Source: Cepaea nemoralis
Taxonomy: Eukaryota; Mollusca; Gastropoda; Stylommatophora; Helicidae
Direction: 5' to 3'
Length of the DNA stretch: 64,000 nucleotides
NCBI GenBank assembly: GCA_014155875.1
Contig: JACEFZ010027747.1
Span: forward strand, 210,742 to 274,741
Shown here: piece after piece, positions 61,107-64,000 of the stretch
Layout of the letters: the number at the start of each line of letters is the position of its first letter
Numbering within the stretch: position 1 is the first letter of the stretch
Notes under the pieces: generated by a model
The model's database searches: none
What the model was told of the DNA's origin: nothing
Seen by the model: the letters and a program-made list of their open reading frames with translations, nothing else
Translations under genes and position numbers: made by a program

Positions 61107-61517
61107 ATTGGTAAACATGAAATATTGCCTTTTATTCAACAGTAACTTATAAAATGTTGAAGTTTGAAGTATAATTATATTTGTATTTAATTTGGTTTTT
61201 TGTGGATGGATAAAGAGAGTTAAACAGGCTTCAGAAATCGCTGTGCAGTTAAGACTATAAATCCACACGAAAACATCAGTCCAGTGCTGACGGGAGTAGT
61301 GTGTATGAAATTATTGGTAACATGAAATATTGCCTTTTATTCAACAGTAACTTATAAAATGTTGAAGTTTGAAGTATAATTATATTTGTATTTAATTTGT
61401 TTTTTGTGGATGGATAAAGAGAGTTAAACAGGCTTCAGAAATCGCTGTGCAGTTAAGACTATAAATCCACACGAAAACATCAGTCCAGTGCTGACGGGAA
61501 TAGTGTGTATGAAATTA
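61107..61517 (+). repeat. 206-bp direct tandem duplication
   Basis: 61107-61312 and 61313-61517 are nearly identical (ATTGGTAAACATGAAATATT, ATTTAATTTGGTTTTTTGTG, TCCAGTGCTGACGGGAGTAG). Differences are a few single-base deletions in homopolymers and one substitution, so the duplication is recent or an assembly effect. Confidence 0.93.
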
Positions 61518-61759
61518 TTACACATGAGTTCAAAGCGAGTGAGCACCAAAATGGTCAATAAAATTCCATCCTCGGCCATCTCTCAACAACTGCTAAATTG
61601 TGGCTTTTAAGTAAACAAGAAAAAGGCGTTTTGTATATTGTATTCGACAAATAATAAATGGTTGCTTAAATATATCGAGGCTCTAGCAATTAGGCGGTTT
61701 CGGCCAATTTTGTGTACGTATAAAGACTTTTAAATTTGCGATTATCGTGGGGATAATAA

Positions 61760-62012
61760 ATATTCGGTCTCCCTGGTCAAGGTGTTAGCGACATTGTTCG
61801 TAATAATCCTGTATAGCCATGTGGGGAAAACAGTAGCTACGAGAATCGGCAGCGGTTCGCGCCGCTCTGGTAACTTACGGGGTATGTGAGCCGGTCGGTC
61901 AGAAAGCAATGGCAACCTACTGAACGTAAAACTTTCCTAGTACATCAACAGCAGCTGAAAAATGTTGGTGTTAACTGCAACGTCCTGTAAGGGATATGCA
62001 ACTTTAAAAAAA
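61760..62012 (+). mobile_element. SINE family S, plus copy
   Basis: TCTCCCTGGTCAAGGTGTTA (box A-like), GGTTCGCGCCGCTC (box B), ACTTACGGGGTATGTGAGCC, CAGAAAGCAATGGCAACCTA, AAAAATGTTGGTGTTAACTG and GTCCTGTAAGGGATATGC with an A-rich tail. Confidence 0.82.
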
Positions 62013-62205
62013 TACAAACAATACAAAACTAAATATTCCACGTTAGGACAATAACGCTGACCGTGTTTAATTGTTACAGTCAAAGTATAATTAACCACAT
62101 ATAATACACAACTCTGCAGTATGGACCTTGTAAGATGCAGTGAAATATGCCAGGCAATAAATAGTACAACCTTTTGTTTCTAGCTTCTGCTTTTAAATAT
62201 GTTTC

Positions 62206-62371
62206 TTCTACATGGTGTATTTTTAATGACAGTGCAATGTTTGACAATATTGCCGGTCCAAGTTTTGTATTTACCCTCTGTAAAGTTCATGAAACATAAT
62301 AGGTAAATACAAAACTTGCACCGGCAATATGTCCAAACACTGCACAGTCATTAAAAATACTCCCTGTAGAA
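62206..62371. mobile_element. Small foldback MITE, 166 bp
   Basis: Left arm 62206-62275 (TTCTACATGGTGTATTTTTA ... TTTTGTATTTACC) and right arm 62302-62371 are inverted repeats of about 70 bases, more than 85 percent matched by eye. The loop is 26 bases. Coding potential is absent. Confidence 0.82.
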
Positions 62372-62699
62372 ATCATATGTTAATATGCAAAGTATTTATT
62401 CATGAATTAATTGTATTAGTTATTGGATTGCCGTCAGCTATTCACGATTTGTCAGTTTGTAAATTGGTAAACATGCTATTTCCTTATTCATTCTTCACTA
62501 GTTTATATAACCTTGAACTTTAAAGCGTACTTACATCTGAATTTCTGTTTCTAGAAACCAGATATAGACACGCTAAGTGACTTCTCTTGGGTTGCTTGGT
62601 GTTGTTAGTGCGTTGTTATGTAATTAATTATTCTCGATTCGTATAATATTGTAAATTGGTGAAGATGTGATATTTACATGTAAAATATGTGTTTATCAC

Positions 62700-62970
62700 C
62701 ATGTGTCCAAGAAGTGTCCTTTCATTACTTAACTTAATTTATAATGACTATGTTTACTATGTAATTATGATTGAACTTGACTTAATTTATAATGACTAAG
62801 TTTACTGTGTTGTTAGATTGTACTTTACTTAATTTATAATGACTAAGTTAACAATGTAGTTATGATTGTACTTTACTTAATTTATAATGACTAAGTTTAC
62901 AACATAGTTATGATTGTACTTGACTTAATTTATACTGACTAAGTTTACAATGTAGTTATGATTATACTAT
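62700..62970 (+). repeat. About 55-bp tandem repeat
   Basis: Five units of TTGACTTAATTTATAATGAC, TAAGTTTACAATGTAGTTAT, GATTGTAC. Confidence 0.88.
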
Positions 62971-62974
62971 TCTT

Positions 62975-64000
62975 TGAAGTTTCTAATTTCAGTATTGTCT
63001 GTTTCAGTCTTAGTTCGTCAATCAGTAAGTCAATCATTTAGTCAGTCAGTCAACATATCATCCTCATTGCACATCCAACTATTGGTCCAAAAGTTCTTAG
63101 ATTTCCTCCTCAGTACCTCCCTCAGCGTTGAGCAACTCACGACACCATCATACGATGTTTGAATATTCTTCTTTATCTTCCAGCATGGCGCACTTGTCTA
63201 GCTTGACCACATTTGACTTACTTATCTCGCTGTCTAGAGTTGCAAAATCACGTCCATCCCTTAAGCCATGTACTCTTCCAGTCTCCCTGGGGATGTTCAG
63301 GGTGTCAGCCTGGTTCATTGCTTATCCACCCCTACAACAACCAAAGCCTAAAAGCCTATTTAATCGCTTGTTTCCCTTATATCTGCCTCAGCGTGTTTGT
63401 GTTAATCACTTTGTGAGGTTTTCAATTATGTTTGGTTTGGTTTGGTTTACAGCAATCATGTTAAATGCATTTGGGGAAAATAATCCACAATTTTAGTAAT
63501 CCATCCCTTTCTGGAGAGCATTTCAGAGGATATCACAAACTATGGTATTGACAAGGATCTTTTTGTTTATATTTTGTGTACGTTATTAGTACATATACGA
63601 GTATAAAGGGATCCTTCATTTTTTTTTTCAATGGTGGTGGATTAATACTTGATTATTTATTCTGAGGTCATTTATGTTCAAGTTGTAAATGTCATGTTTT
63701 TTTCCTTACATTTCAATCAAAGAGTAAGAATGCTTAAACAAGATTATGTAACTTGTAAAACTTATAATTTAGTCATACTGTGTTTCTTGTCAAAATCTTG
63801 TGCAAGTTCAGTAATAAATTTCAGTTGTTTATTCTTTAGTCATTTCGCATAAATTATTTTACACTTTGGTCATTTCGCATAGAGTATGTTAAGATATGCA
63901 GTCATATTCAATTGTTATAGTAGTATGTTCATTCTTATTATAACTGTTACATTGTCAAACAAAACAGTTTGTTTCAACCAAAAACGGCACACAATCAATG
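62975..64000. other. AT-rich tail of the window, no gene recognised
   Basis: Short plus-strand frames at 63128-63496 and 63649-63852 have no recognisable domain. A (TTTGG)n run lies at 63431-63448. Near the end the 25-base unit CATTTCGCATA.A recurs twice (63841, 63871). Confidence 0.45.

Noticed and set aside
63128..63852. Possible genes at the right edge
   Set aside because: Short frames, no motif, AT-rich composition as in surrounding spacer.

Overview
This is a window of animal nuclear DNA, not prokaryotic. It is AT-leaning and contains one interrupted host gene, many decayed non-LTR retrotransposons, DNA transposons, tRNA-derived SINE-like repeats and a very heavy load of micro- and minisatellites. 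The mix (Penelope-like element, several LINE families, mariner and hAT elements, CAGA and TC arrays) fits a marine invertebrate, most likely a mollusc or other lophotrochozoan. That placement is inference from style, not from a marker gene.

The only host gene I can support is a plus-strand otopetrin-type proton channel at 35407-56659. Twelve coding exons can be joined with consensus or near-consensus splice sites and matching phases, giving about 615 residues and all 12 expected membrane segments. The N-terminal exon lies upstream and was not identified. Exon 10 carries a one-base frameshift in a T run. Four introns end in tandem repeats whose unit contains the 3' splice site and sometimes the first exon bases, so decoy acceptors stand in series before the real exon.

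Layout. 1-600: hAT-type MITE end and a 37-bp minisatellite. 1.1-2.6 kb: Penelope-like element on the minus strand. 2.65-3.9 kb: CAGA satellite. 4242-16194: a 12-kb foldback element made almost only of two inverted arms, flanked by a perfect 6-bp duplication TATGAG. 16.2-19.9 kb: three or more LINE fragments packed together. 20-29 kb: mostly microsatellites, a 1.8-kb CCCACA-rich tract and TC-rich composite repeats. 29-34 kb: minus-strand CR1/jockey-like LINE. 34.2-35.2 kb: minus-strand LINE with a C-terminal zinc finger. 35.4-56.8 kb: the otopetrin gene, whose introns hold a nested mariner, a nearly complete LINE RT, SINEs, a MITE and arrays. 57.3-64 kb: a second mariner, a hAT element with perfect 8-bp duplication, SINE copies, small foldbacks and tandem duplications.

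The strongest candidates for something undescribed are the 12-kb TIR-only element with Polinton-like termini and the recurrent tandem amplification of splice acceptors inside the otopetrin gene. The centre of the 12-kb palindrome looks like low-quality long-read consensus, so its inner sequence should not be trusted base by base.
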